From assembly GCA_002393835.1 (NCBI GenBank), contig DGTW01000124.1, positions 1-17,499 of the forward strand: a stretch of DNA of 17,499 bases, read 5' to 3'. Made by a program: the position numbers and the translations under genes. The notes beneath the pieces are model-generated. The model saw only the letters and a list, made by a program, of their open reading frames with translations, did not search any database and was not told the DNA's origin. Positions 6,724-13,476 of this stretch are shown here, piece by piece (the first letter of the stretch is position 1; every line of letters begins with the position of its first letter). The DNA is from Treponema sp. UBA4326. Its GTDB lineage: Bacteria > Spirochaetota > Spirochaetia > Treponematales > Treponemataceae.

Positions 6724-8511
6724 ATGTCAAAAATCCGGCAAATAACTTCCGGCATGGAAAGCTACTACTGGCTCTGTACGGTCATTTCGCCTCTTTTCAT
6801 GCTGGGTGAAGTTTTCATGGAGACAAGGCTGCCTCGCCTTATGGCCTCCCTGGTGGATGTGGGAATCAAAAATTCAGACTCGGCTTTTGTACTGAGGCAT
6901 GGCTTTATTATGATTCTCATGGCAGTCTTTTCCCTGTTCTGCGGGGCTATGTGCGGCAGAATTTCCTCCGTAGCGGCCTTCGGCTTTTCAAAAAATCTCA
7001 GGAAAAAACTTTTCAAGAAAGTTCAGGATTTTTCCTTTTCAAACATGGACAAATTCGGAACTGACTCGCTTGTCACCAGGCTCACCACTGATGTCACTTC
7101 ATTACAGAACATGTACCAGAATATAATCCGCACCATGGTTCGAAGCCCTGTAATGCTTATTTTTGGTACAATCATGGCATGTAAAATCAATTTTAAACTT
7201 GCCATAATCTTCTTCATAGTTATTCCCCTTCTAGCCCTCGTTCTGACTGTCATAGTAATCATTGTCTACCCTCGTTTCCGGGAACTGCTTAAAAAATATG
7301 ACAGGCTCAACCGCATCGTTCAGGAAAACTTAATAGCCATCCGGGTGGTCAAGGCCTTCGTCCGGGAAAAACACGAAAGCGAAAAATTTGACGAAATTGC
7401 CGATGACTTGCAGAAAAGTCAGGTTGGAGCCGAAAAAATCGTCATCCTCAACATGCCGCTCATGCACCTCATGGTTTATGGCTGCATAATAAGCGCCCTC
7501 TGGTTCGGCGGGAACATGGTAGTCAGCGAAAAGATGCAGACTGGGGAGCTGATAAGCTTTATTTCCTACATCACTCAAATTCTCATGTCACTTATGATGC
7601 TTTCCCGCCTTTTCGTAATGTTCATACTAAGCCGCACTTCCCTTTCACGAATAACAGAAATCCTTGATGAAAAAATAGAAATATCAAATGAAGGGGGAAA
7701 CTCCGTCACAGCAGACGGCAAGACATTGAGTCAGTCAGCTTTCACTGTCTCCACCGCCCCTATGTCACCGGAAAATTTCGACATCGAATTCCAGCATGTA
7801 AGCTTCTCCTATGACAAAAAAGAAGAGCACGCCGTTTTGAACGACATAAACCTTTTCATTGCCCAGGGAAAAAGCATTGGAATTCTTGGCGGAACTGGAA
7901 GCTCCAAGTCAACTTTGGTTCAGCTCCTACCCCGCCTCTATGAAGCAACGAGCGGAAAAGTCCTTGTCGGCGGAAGGGATGTCCGGGATTGGAATCTTAC
8001 GGAATTGAGGAAAAAAATCGCCTTCGTTCCGCAAAAAAACATCCTCTTTTCGGGAACAATTGCGGAAAACCTCCGCTGGGGCAAGGAAAATGCCAGCGAT
8101 GAGGAATTGATTGCAGCCTGTAAGATTTCCCATGCCCACGACTTTATTATGACTTTTCCAAAAGGCTATGATACTAACCTGGGACAAGGCGGCGTAAATC
8201 TTTCCGGCGGACAAAAGCAGCGTCTCTGCATAGCAAGGGCACTGGTCAAAAAGAGCGATATTCTCATTCTCGATGACTCCACAAGTGCCGTAGACACAGC
8301 CACGGATTTAGGAATCAGAAAGGCACTGAAAACTTTTTTTCCGAATACGACAAAGATTATCATTGCCCAGAGAATCGCCTCAGTTCAGGATGCGGACACA
8401 ATCATTGTTCTGGACAGCGGAAAAATCAGCGGAATCGGAAGCCACGAGGACTTGCTTAAAGAAAACATGATTTACCGGGAAGTCTACGAAAGCCAAATGA
8501 GCGAGAATTAA
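6724..8511 (+). CDS. ABC exporter half-transporter (membrane domain plus ATPase) with degenerate ATPase site
   Basis: A 595-residue type IV exporter subunit. The six-helix membrane domain covers about residues 15-310, and the nucleotide-binding domain about 353-595. Motifs: Walker A GGTGSSKST (389-397, with Ser394 where Gly is usual), Q-loop VPQKN (435-439), signature LSGGQ (493-497), Walker B ILILDDSTSAVD (513-524). The catalytic Glu after Walker B is Asp518 and the H-switch His is Gln549. This is the pattern of the degenerate-site subunit of heterodimeric exporters such as TM287/288 or the YheI/YheH type, whose partner carries the working Glu and His. No partner gene is next to it; the following gene is on the other strand. 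A linker of about 35 residues (318-352) joins the domains. The start has no clear ribosome-binding site, so translation may be coupled to the BI-1 gene. Substrate unknown. Confidence 0.92.
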   Translation: MSKIRQITSGMESYYWLCTVISPLFMLGEVFMETRLPRLMASLVDVGIKNSDSAFVLRHGFIMILMAVFSLFCGAMCGRISSVAAFGFSKNLRKKLFKKVQDFSFSNMDKFGTDSLVTRLTTDVTSLQNMYQNIIRTMVRSPVMLIFGTIMACKINFKLAIIFFIVIPLLALVLTVIVIIVYPRFRELLKKYDRLNRIVQENLIAIRVVKAFVREKHESEKFDEIADDLQKSQVGAEKIVILNMPLMHLMVYGCIISALWFGGNMVVSEKMQTGELISFISYITQILMSLMMLSRLFVMFILSRTSLSRITEILDEKIEISNEGGNSVTADGKTLSQSAFTVSTAPMSPENFDIEFQHVSFSYDKKEEHAVLNDINLFIAQGKSIGILGGTGSSKSTLVQLLPRLYEATSGKVLVGGRDVRDWNLTELRKKIAFVPQKNILFSGTIAENLRWGKENASDEELIAACKISHAHDFIMTFPKGYDTNLGQGGVNLSGGQKQRLCIARALVKKSDILILDDSTSAVDTATDLGIRKALKTFFPNTTKIIIAQRIASVQDADTIIVLDSGKISGIGSHEDLLKENMIYREVYESQMSEN

Positions 8512-8514
8512 AAA

Positions 8515-9903
8515 CTATTTTGCCATCTCAAAGGCTTTCATTCCGTCCTTATAATCTTCGTCGAACTTTTTAAGGTCGAATTCTGCATAATCAGTCTTTA
8601 GTCCAAGTGTGAAGGAAGGAATCTTAGAGCTTTCAGTGACTTCATTTTCCTTCAAGTCAAGAATTCCGGCCTTGATTTTGTAGCGGATTACATTTTCTAC
8701 AGCACGATTTATCTCTTTTGCAAATTCCGGGTCTTCCTTTGCCCTTGCAAGAAGAAGGCCTGCGACCTGTCCGAAGCGTTTTTCAGAAAGCATGATTACA
8801 TCAACTCCGGCCTTAATTGCTTCAAGGGCTGCTTTTTCTGGCGGATAGCCGTTTTTGGCCAGTGCCCCCATGAATATATCATCTGAAAAAACAAGGCCGG
8901 TAAAGCAAAATTCTTTTTTTGCAACCTGGCGAATCCAGTATGAAGAAAAACAGGCGGGCAGATTAAGCTCTTCCGAAAGCTCTTTGCTTCCGCTGCTTTT
9001 TTCTTCTGGCTGCATGATTGCGTGGCTCATCAGCATGGCAGAAGCTTTTGGGAGCAGGCTTTGGAATGGCTTAAAGTAAGTATCCCATTCACCATCATTG
9101 TATTCGATTTTTGGAAGTCCCAGATGAGGATCGGCATTTGAATTTCCGGGAAAGTGTTTTAAAACAACGGCGATTCCGTTTTCTTCATAAGATTTTACGG
9201 CAATGTCTCCATAAGAAAGGACAGATTCCAGGTTTCCGAAAGAGCGGCTGTCAAGAAAGCCCCTGTTTTTTTCGGTCAAAACTTCGGCAACGGGCGCAAG
9301 ATTCATGTGAAAACCAAGGTTCCTCATTTGCCGGGCCTGAGCCGAGTAAAGCTGTTTGGAGCCTTCAATAGAGAATGACTCAGCCACTTTTTTCTGCGCC
9401 CAGAGAACGCTTGTAAGACCTCGAAGCCTGTTCACATCGCCACCCTCCTGATCGACTGCAACATAGGGTGGAAGATTCTGATTGTCAACATAAAAATCAT
9501 GAATAGACTTGATGAAATTGTAGGTTTCAAGCGGGTCTTTTGAAATATTATAAGAAAAAAGCAGGACTCCGCCAGGAAGAAGAGGGCTTCCTTCCCTAGG
9601 CTTTCCATAAAGGGAGCCTGTTTTTTCGACGGAAGAGTATTTTTGATTTCCTTCGATGTTCACCAGGAAAAGCTGGGAAATTCTGGCCTCGTCGGACATG
9701 GATGAGGCGTATTCTGAGATTGCGGAATTTTTTGCCAGCTCTATTGCCTTGGCTCGCTCTTCCTCGGCAAGGCGTTTCTGAGCCTCAAGTTCCTGGGCCG
9801 TGGGCTTTTTTTTGCAAGAGAGTAAATTGAAAACAGCAAACTGAAAAATAAAAACTACTAAAATGACATGGCTGAATGCAGATGAACGCAAATGATTTTT
9901 CAT
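8515..9903 (-). CDS. Glycoside hydrolase family 3 lipoprotein, NagZ-like beta-N-acetylhexosaminidase
   Basis: A 462-residue protein with a signal peptide ending in lipobox LLSC (Cys30), then a charged linker that may be helical (31-60), then a single GH3 TIM-barrel domain. NagZ-type motifs: VAVDQEGGDVNRLRG (148-162), KHFPG (249-253), the acid/base dyad Asp258/His260 in DPHLGLP, and the nucleophile Asp341 in VFSDDIFMGA. Expected reaction: removal of terminal beta-linked N-acetylglucosamine, for example from peptidoglycan fragments or chitin-derived sugars. The loop after KHFPG is NSNADPH, unlike the usual HGDTxxDSH. The enzyme appears to be anchored outside the cytoplasm, whereas proteobacterial NagZ is cytosolic. 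No ribosome-binding site is visible and the ATG sits at the predicted transcription start, so the mRNA may be leaderless. The stop is TAG, 3 bases from the convergent ABC gene stop. Confidence 0.9.
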   Translation of the reverse strand: MKNHLRSSAFSHVILVVFIFQFAVFNLLSCKKKPTAQELEAQKRLAEEERAKAIELAKNSAISEYASSMSDEARISQLFLVNIEGNQKYSSVEKTGSLYGKPREGSPLLPGGVLLFSYNISKDPLETYNFIKSIHDFYVDNQNLPPYVAVDQEGGDVNRLRGLTSVLWAQKKVAESFSIEGSKQLYSAQARQMRNLGFHMNLAPVAEVLTEKNRGFLDSRSFGNLESVLSYGDIAVKSYEENGIAVVLKHFPGNSNADPHLGLPKIEYNDGEWDTYFKPFQSLLPKASAMLMSHAIMQPEEKSSGSKELSEELNLPACFSSYWIRQVAKKEFCFTGLVFSDDIFMGALAKNGYPPEKAALEAIKAGVDVIMLSEKRFGQVAGLLLARAKEDPEFAKEINRAVENVIRYKIKAGILDLKENEVTESSKIPSFTLGLKTDYAEFDLKKFDEDYKDGMKAFEMAK

Positions 9904-9910
9904 GTTTTTG

Positions 9911-9939
9911 ATTCTACCCCATTTTTCTATTCGTGTTAA
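9911..9939 (-). promoter_or_regulatory. Promoter for the GH3 lipoprotein gene
   Basis: On the minus strand the -35 box is TTAACA (9934-9939, 5 of 6), the spacer is 17 bases, and the -10 box is TAGAAT (9911-9916, 5 of 6). Seven bases separate the -10 box from the ATG at 9903, so a leaderless message is expected. The -35 box lies inside the first copy of the intergenic direct repeat. Confidence 0.6.
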
Positions 9940-9995
9940 TTAGTGCAATTCGTGTCTCTTTTTTAATTCGTGTTAATTAGTGTAATTCCTGTCTT
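9929..9995. repeat. Two-copy imperfect direct repeat (period 37) between GH3 and SDR genes
   Basis: Copy 1 begins at 9929 and copy 2 at 9966; each opens with ATTCGTGTTAATTAGTG and continues with AATTC[G/C]TGTCT. Within each copy there is a further rough 9-base rhythm of the ATTCGTGTT type. A related 9-base pattern (GCAGATGAA/CGCAAATGA) occurs at 9876-9896, inside the signal-peptide codons of the GH3 gene. No open reading frame uses it. Confidence 0.8.
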
Positions 9996-9999
9996 TTCA

Positions 10000-10008
10000 T
10001 GCTATAAT
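10000..10008 (+). promoter_or_regulatory. Extended -10 promoter for the SDR gene
   Basis: TGCTATAAT is a perfect extended -10 element (TATAAT at 10003-10008). The -35 position (9980-9985, GTGTAA) is poor, as extended -10 promoters allow. Six bases separate TATAAT from the ATG at 10015, the same geometry as the methyltransferase promoter, predicting a leaderless mRNA. Confidence 0.65.
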
Positions 10009-10014
10009 TCCAGA

Positions 10015-10905
10015 ATGCGAAAAATTACGATTATCACAGGGGCAAGTTCCGGCATGGGTGCTGAATTTGCCAGACAAATTGCAAGAGACAAAAAAAACAC
10101 AGGCAGTGAAATATGGCTTTTTGCCAGGAACGGGGAAAAGCTCGAAACAGTCAAAAGCGAAATTGAAAACGAAGAAACGGAAAACACTCAAACTGAAAGT
10201 GGAAAAGTGAAAGTTGAAAGTTTGAAGGCTTCTGATGGGAAGTCGCCTGACAAAACAACGATTTTTCCTAAAGTCAAGATTATTCCTATGAATCTCTCGG
10301 GGAAAGACGGTGTAAGCAGGTTTTCTTCCTTTCTTTCCACCGAGAAATTTTCCGGGGAATTTGAAGTAGATCTGATTGTGAATAATGCGGGTTTTGGCAC
10401 TTACGGGGAATTCGCCACGACTCCCCTTGACAGGGAAATCGACATGATTGAATTGAACTGCACATCCCTGACAGGGCTCTGCGGAGCTGTCCTTCCCTAT
10501 CTGCACAAGGGCTCTTCGATTATAAATGTGGCATCCCTTGCGGCCTTCCTTCCGCTGGGGAATTTTGCGGTCTATGCGGCCACGAAAGCCTATGTCCTCT
10601 CCTTCTCGGTGGCTCTGGCAGCAGAATTAAAAGACAGGGGAATCAAGGTCTCTGCCCTTTGCCCTGGCAGCGTCTCGACGGATTTTGCGAATGTAGCCTC
10701 AAACGGAGCGAGAAAAGAAGTCCTTCACGGGAAGGATCCTGTAAAAGTCGTGGCCCACTGCCTGAAAAAGGCAAGGCGGGGAAAGAAAATCATTTTATGG
10801 TCGCCGAAATGGAAATTCACGGCCTTTATGAGCCGCTTCATCGGCCGCTATCTGGGAGCAAGATACACCTTCAAATACAACAAAAGGCCTAGCGAGTGGC
10901 GGTGA
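10015..10905 (+). CDS. Short-chain dehydrogenase/reductase (SDR) with internal insertion
   Basis: A 296-residue NAD(P)-dependent oxidoreductase of the classical SDR family. The Rossmann motif TGASSGMG is at 8-15, NNAG at 123-126, and the catalytic Ser174 (NVAS), Tyr187 and Lys191 (YAATK) are intact, followed by PGSVSTDF. Arg38 after the second beta strand is compatible with NADPH use. Substrate unknown; the resemblance is to DltE/YqjQ-like general SDRs. Residues about 52-85 form a hydrophilic Glu/Lys/Thr/Ser-rich insertion between helix B and the next beta strand (KVKIIPMNLS) that normal SDRs lack. The C-terminus (GKKIILWSPKWKF to the end) is basic and aromatic. I start at ATG 10015 because the Rossmann strand begins directly there; the in-frame ATG at 9970 would read through the promoter and intergenic repeat. 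Confidence 0.88.
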   Translation: MRKITIITGASSGMGAEFARQIARDKKNTGSEIWLFARNGEKLETVKSEIENEETENTQTESGKVKVESLKASDGKSPDKTTIFPKVKIIPMNLSGKDGVSRFSSFLSTEKFSGEFEVDLIVNNAGFGTYGEFATTPLDREIDMIELNCTSLTGLCGAVLPYLHKGSSIINVASLAAFLPLGNFAVYAATKAYVLSFSVALAAELKDRGIKVSALCPGSVSTDFANVASNGARKEVLHGKDPVKVVAHCLKKARRGKKIILWSPKWKFTAFMSRFIGRYLGARYTFKYNKRPSEWR

Positions 10906-10907
10906 AA

Positions 10908-10926
10908 GGCAGGCGTTACGCTTGCC
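10908..10926 (+). terminator. Weak hairpin just after the SDR stop
   Basis: GGCAGGCG/CGCTTGCC (arms 10908-10915 and 10919-10926, one G-U pair) with a three-base loop, starting two bases after the stop codon. No U-run follows, so it is at best a Rho-dependent end or an RNA 3' stabiliser. The rest of the 160-base gap to pncB shows a possible -10 (TAAAAT, 10959-10964) with a poor -35, and I recognise no riboswitch. Confidence 0.3.
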
Positions 10927-11065
10927 CTGGGAGACTTCCCCCTTCCCTAAAAATTCGATAAAATAGATTCAGATGTCGGTTTTTATCGCTTATGAAGTCG
11001 GTAAACGCTGGAGAACAACATCCAATTTTTCAGTTTTAAACTTTCAATTTGAATGAGGTACACTT

Positions 11066-12529
11066 ATGGCAGAACCACAAAAAAGCGTCATCACTAACAA
11101 CGCGCTTTTCACCGACTTCTACGAGCTTACAATGGCTCAGGGCTACTGGAAGAACGACATGAACCACGAGGTTGTTTTCGACATGTTCTTCAGGCGGCAG
11201 CCTTTCAACGGCGGTTTTTCGGTCTTCGCAGGCCTGGAGAATCTTATCGACGCAATCACGGACTTCACTTTTGGTGAGGACGACATCGAATACTTGCGGG
11301 AGCAGAAAATTTTTGAGGAAGGCTTCCTTGAATTTCTTAAAGACTTCCGCTTTACCGGCGACATGTACGCTTTTGAGGAAGGCTCGATTATCTTCCCCCA
11401 GGAGCCGATTGTCCGCATCCACGCAAATTTGATTGAGGCACAGATTGTGGAGGGACTTATCCTCAACATCATCAACTTTCAGAGCCTTATCGCCACAAAA
11501 ACAGCCCGAGTCTGGCTTGCCAGCAAAAAAGGCGGAATCATGGAATTCGGCCTGCGCCGTGCCCAGGGACCGGACGGCGGCATGAGCGCTACAAGGGCAA
11601 GTTTTATCGGCGGAGCTGCCGGAACCAGCAACACCCTGGCCGGAAAAATCTACGGAATTCCTGTCATGGGAACCATGGCCCACTCATGGATTATGGCTTT
11701 CCCCAGCGAGCTTGAGGCTTTCCGGGCTTACGCAAAAATCTACCCCACAAACGCAATTTTTCTTATCGACACATATGACACCCTCCGCTCAGGAATCAAG
11801 AACGCAATCACCGTGGGCCGGGAACTTGTGGAAAAAGGCTACAATTTCGGTGTCCGACTGGATTCAGGCGACATTTCATATCTTACAAGGGAAGTTCGAA
11901 AGGAACTGGACAAAGCAGGCTTCCCTCAGGCAAAAATCTGCGTATCAAACGAGCTGACTGAAGAAATCATCGAGACTCTGGTTCAGCAGGACACACCGAT
12001 CAACTCATGGGGAGTAGGAACCCACATGGTCACTGGCGGAAACGAAGCCAGCTTCACTGGCGTTTACAAGCTTGGTGCAAGGCATGACGAGGCCACAGGC
12101 GAGATGAAAGCCGCCATGAAGTTCAGCGATAACCCCGAGAAGAACACGAACCCGGGCGTAAAAAATGTTTACCGTCTCTACGACAATGACGGGAACGCCA
12201 AGGCTGACATCATCGCCCTTGAGGACGAAAAAATCGAAACCGGCAGGGAATACCGCTACTATCACACGATGGTCGATTACCGCCAGTTCACTTTCTCTGC
12301 AAGCAAAGTCGAGCCAATGCTCAAAAAAGTCGTTGAGGGCGGAAAAAGAGTCGGCGAAAAGAAGAGCGAGGCCGAAGTTTTGCGTAAGGCCCGGGAAACA
12401 ATGCAGAAACAGCTTGAGAGCTTCGATGCCTCATACAAGCGCATTTTGAACCCCCACATCTACAAGGTTTCCCTCACCGAGGCAATGAAAGAACTCAAGA
12501 TGGAGTTCATCAAAGCCCGAATCAAATAG
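11066..12529 (+). CDS. pncB: Nicotinate phosphoribosyltransferase
   Basis: A 487-residue cytosolic enzyme joining nicotinate to PRPP with ATP to give nicotinate mononucleotide, the entry step of NAD salvage (Preiss-Handler pathway). Diagnostic blocks: TDFYELTMAQGYW (16-28), the FGLRRAQGPDGG segment (161-172) and GGAAGTSN (182-189), GTMAHSW (202-208) with His206 as the likely phosphorylated histidine, DTYDTLRSG (235-243) and RLDSGDI (264-270). Length fits the longer bacterial PncB type. The ATG has TGAGG (11054-11058) 7 bases upstream. Expression is probably independent: 160 bases separate it from the SDR gene, with only a weak candidate promoter. The stop is TAG, one base from the stop of the convergent winged-helix gene. 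Confidence 0.95.
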   Translation: MAEPQKSVITNNALFTDFYELTMAQGYWKNDMNHEVVFDMFFRRQPFNGGFSVFAGLENLIDAITDFTFGEDDIEYLREQKIFEEGFLEFLKDFRFTGDMYAFEEGSIIFPQEPIVRIHANLIEAQIVEGLILNIINFQSLIATKTARVWLASKKGGIMEFGLRRAQGPDGGMSATRASFIGGAAGTSNTLAGKIYGIPVMGTMAHSWIMAFPSELEAFRAYAKIYPTNAIFLIDTYDTLRSGIKNAITVGRELVEKGYNFGVRLDSGDISYLTREVRKELDKAGFPQAKICVSNELTEEIIETLVQQDTPINSWGVGTHMVTGGNEASFTGVYKLGARHDEATGEMKAAMKFSDNPEKNTNPGVKNVYRLYDNDGNAKADIIALEDEKIETGREYRYYHTMVDYRQFTFSASKVEPMLKKVVEGGKRVGEKKSEAEVLRKARETMQKQLESFDASYKRILNPHIYKVSLTEAMKELKMEFIKARIK

Positions 12530-12530
12530 C

Positions 12531-13250
12531 TCATCGCAAAATCAATTTGTAGAAGCCCATTCTCGTCCTCTGCACTTCCATGGTGCAGAGGGGTACTCCC
12601 TCAAAGCACTTACGCAGGCGGGAAATATAGGCATAAACGGCATTTCTGCGGGATTTTTCGCTTCTTCCCTTTATGTTCATGTGTTTTTCAATCTCAAGAA
12701 GGGAAACCTCACGGCAGCGATTTTTGTAAAGATATTTCAGAAGCTGGTATATTGCAGGTGAAAGTGAATTTTCATTTCTGAAATTATCGACTGGATTTAT
12801 TTTTACTCTTTTTATCAAAAGTTTTTCTTCGGCAGGCAAGTCATTCTTGGCAGGATTTTCAAGCAGCCTTTTTATCTCAGGCTTTTCAAGGGCAGCATAG
12901 ATTTTCTGAAAAACAGGAATAAGAGTGTGAAAAGTTTGCAGGTCATATTGTATCTCATTTTCTGAAATCCAGGCCGTAATTCTTTCGTCCGCCCCCAGCT
13001 CACACTCCCCCACAAGCACCAGAGGAATTTTCAGGCTTCTTGAGGACAATAAATTGAAAAGGAACTCCTCAAAGCCCTTGTAGACCGTCTGTTCCAGCAG
13101 AATAAAATCCGCACAAACATCATCCAGCAATATGCTTTTCAAAAGATTAAGTCCGTCATCAAAGTAAAAAAAAGTGTCACCTTCCTCACAAACATAAGTT
13201 TTCAGCAAGTTGAACAAAAGCTTGTTCTGACCTGAAAAAACAAAACGCAT
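12531..13250 (-). CDS. Response-regulator-like protein with winged-helix DNA-binding domain, atypical receiver
   Basis: A 239-residue protein. Residues 1-120 have the layout of a receiver domain, but the phospho-acceptor Asp is Glu53 (ADFILLEQT), the acidic pair after strand 1 is absent (RFVFSGQNK), and no conserved Thr/Ser-Lys pair is evident. It is probably not phosphorylated in the usual way. Residues about 160-239 look like an OmpR/PhoB-type winged helix (SLSPAIYQLLKYLYKN, LLEIEKHMN, SRRNAVYAYISRLRKCF, RMGFYKLIL), although the recognition region is not certain. It is likely a DNA-binding regulator; no sensor kinase lies in the window. GGAGGAG (13259-13265) is 8 bases before the ATG. TATAAG (13272-13277) is a possible -10 with a poor -35. 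It is convergent with pncB and downstream of lptD on the same strand. Confidence 0.75.
   Translation of the reverse strand: MRFVFSGQNKLLFNLLKTYVCEEGDTFFYFDDGLNLLKSILLDDVCADFILLEQTVYKGFEEFLFNLLSSRSLKIPLVLVGECELGADERITAWISENEIQYDLQTFHTLIPVFQKIYAALEKPEIKRLLENPAKNDLPAEEKLLIKRVKINPVDNFRNENSLSPAIYQLLKYLYKNRCREVSLLEIEKHMNIKGRSEKSRRNAVYAYISRLRKCFEGVPLCTMEVQRTRMGFYKLILR
12567..12591. repeat. Perfect 9-bp inverted repeat inside the winged-helix gene 3' end
   Basis: CCTCTGCAC (12567-12575) pairs with GTGCAGAGG (12583-12591) around a 7-base loop. It lies 38 bases beyond the pncB stop, where the two genes converge, and could form the 3' hairpin of the pncB transcript; no U-run follows. Confidence 0.5.
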
Positions 13251-13341
13251 CCGATAAACTCCTCCGTTAAACTTATAATCGGATTCTTTTGCATAGAAAC
13301 AAAGACCATATCAGACAGATAAAAGGAATATTCAGACTTCT

Positions 13342-13356
13342 ATAAAATTATTTTAT
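13342..13356. promoter_or_regulatory. Palindrome ATAAAAT-T-ATTTTAT
   Basis: A perfect 7-bp inverted repeat around one central base, 92 bases upstream of the winged-helix start codon. A second palindrome of the same architecture is centred 23 bases away (13372). It may be an operator for the gene downstream on the minus strand. AT-rich composition makes chance likely enough to keep this tentative. Confidence 0.3.
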
Positions 13357-13364
13357 GACAAAAA

Positions 13365-13379
13365 CTCATTGCCAATGAG
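13365..13379 (-). terminator. Hairpin CTCATT/AATGAG plus U-run, candidate terminator for lptD
   Basis: On the minus strand CTCATTGGCAATGAG can fold with a 6-bp stem and a GGC loop, followed by five U residues and G. It lies about 80 bases beyond the final lptD stop, so it may terminate that transcript. The stem is short and AT-rich. The same bases form a 7-bp palindrome about one centre, so an operator is the alternative. Confidence 0.4.
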
Positions 13380-13396
13380 AATACTCAGTCAAAGTG

Positions 13397-13476
13397 AATT
13401 AAGGATTCAACTTCCATTCACCCGAACTGCGAAGCAGGTCGCCAGAGAATGGAAATTATGGATTCAACTTCCATTC
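13397..13476. repeat. Two copies of the lptD 3'-terminal sequence, period 57
   Basis: GGATTCAACTTCCATTC occurs exactly at 13403-13419 and 13460-13476. Extended to 23 bases (13397-13419 and 13454-13476) there is one mismatch. The second copy encodes the LptD C-terminus GEWKLNP and stop; the first, beyond the stop, encodes the same GEWKLNP and stop. TGGCGACCT is also repeated on the 5' side (once within lptD near 13518-13526, once near 13438-13446), so this is a degenerate tandem duplication of the gene end with an internal deletion. Confidence 0.8.

Noticed and set aside
9929..9995. Phage attachment site or IS remnant
   Set aside because: No tRNA, integrase or transposase fragment lies nearby; the repeat has the 9-base rhythm of common intergenic sequence.
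9970..10014. Longer SDR start at 9970
   Set aside because: The extra codons run through the intergenic repeat and the TATAAT box, and SDRs begin directly at the Rossmann strand.
10906..11065. NAD-type riboswitch or NiaR/NrtR operator upstream of pncB
   Set aside because: I saw no recognisable conserved aptamer core or convincing palindromic operator; only a weak hairpin and a poor promoter.
13397..13476. Short CRISPR array
   Set aside because: There are only two copies, the repeat belongs to a coding end, and no cas genes are present.
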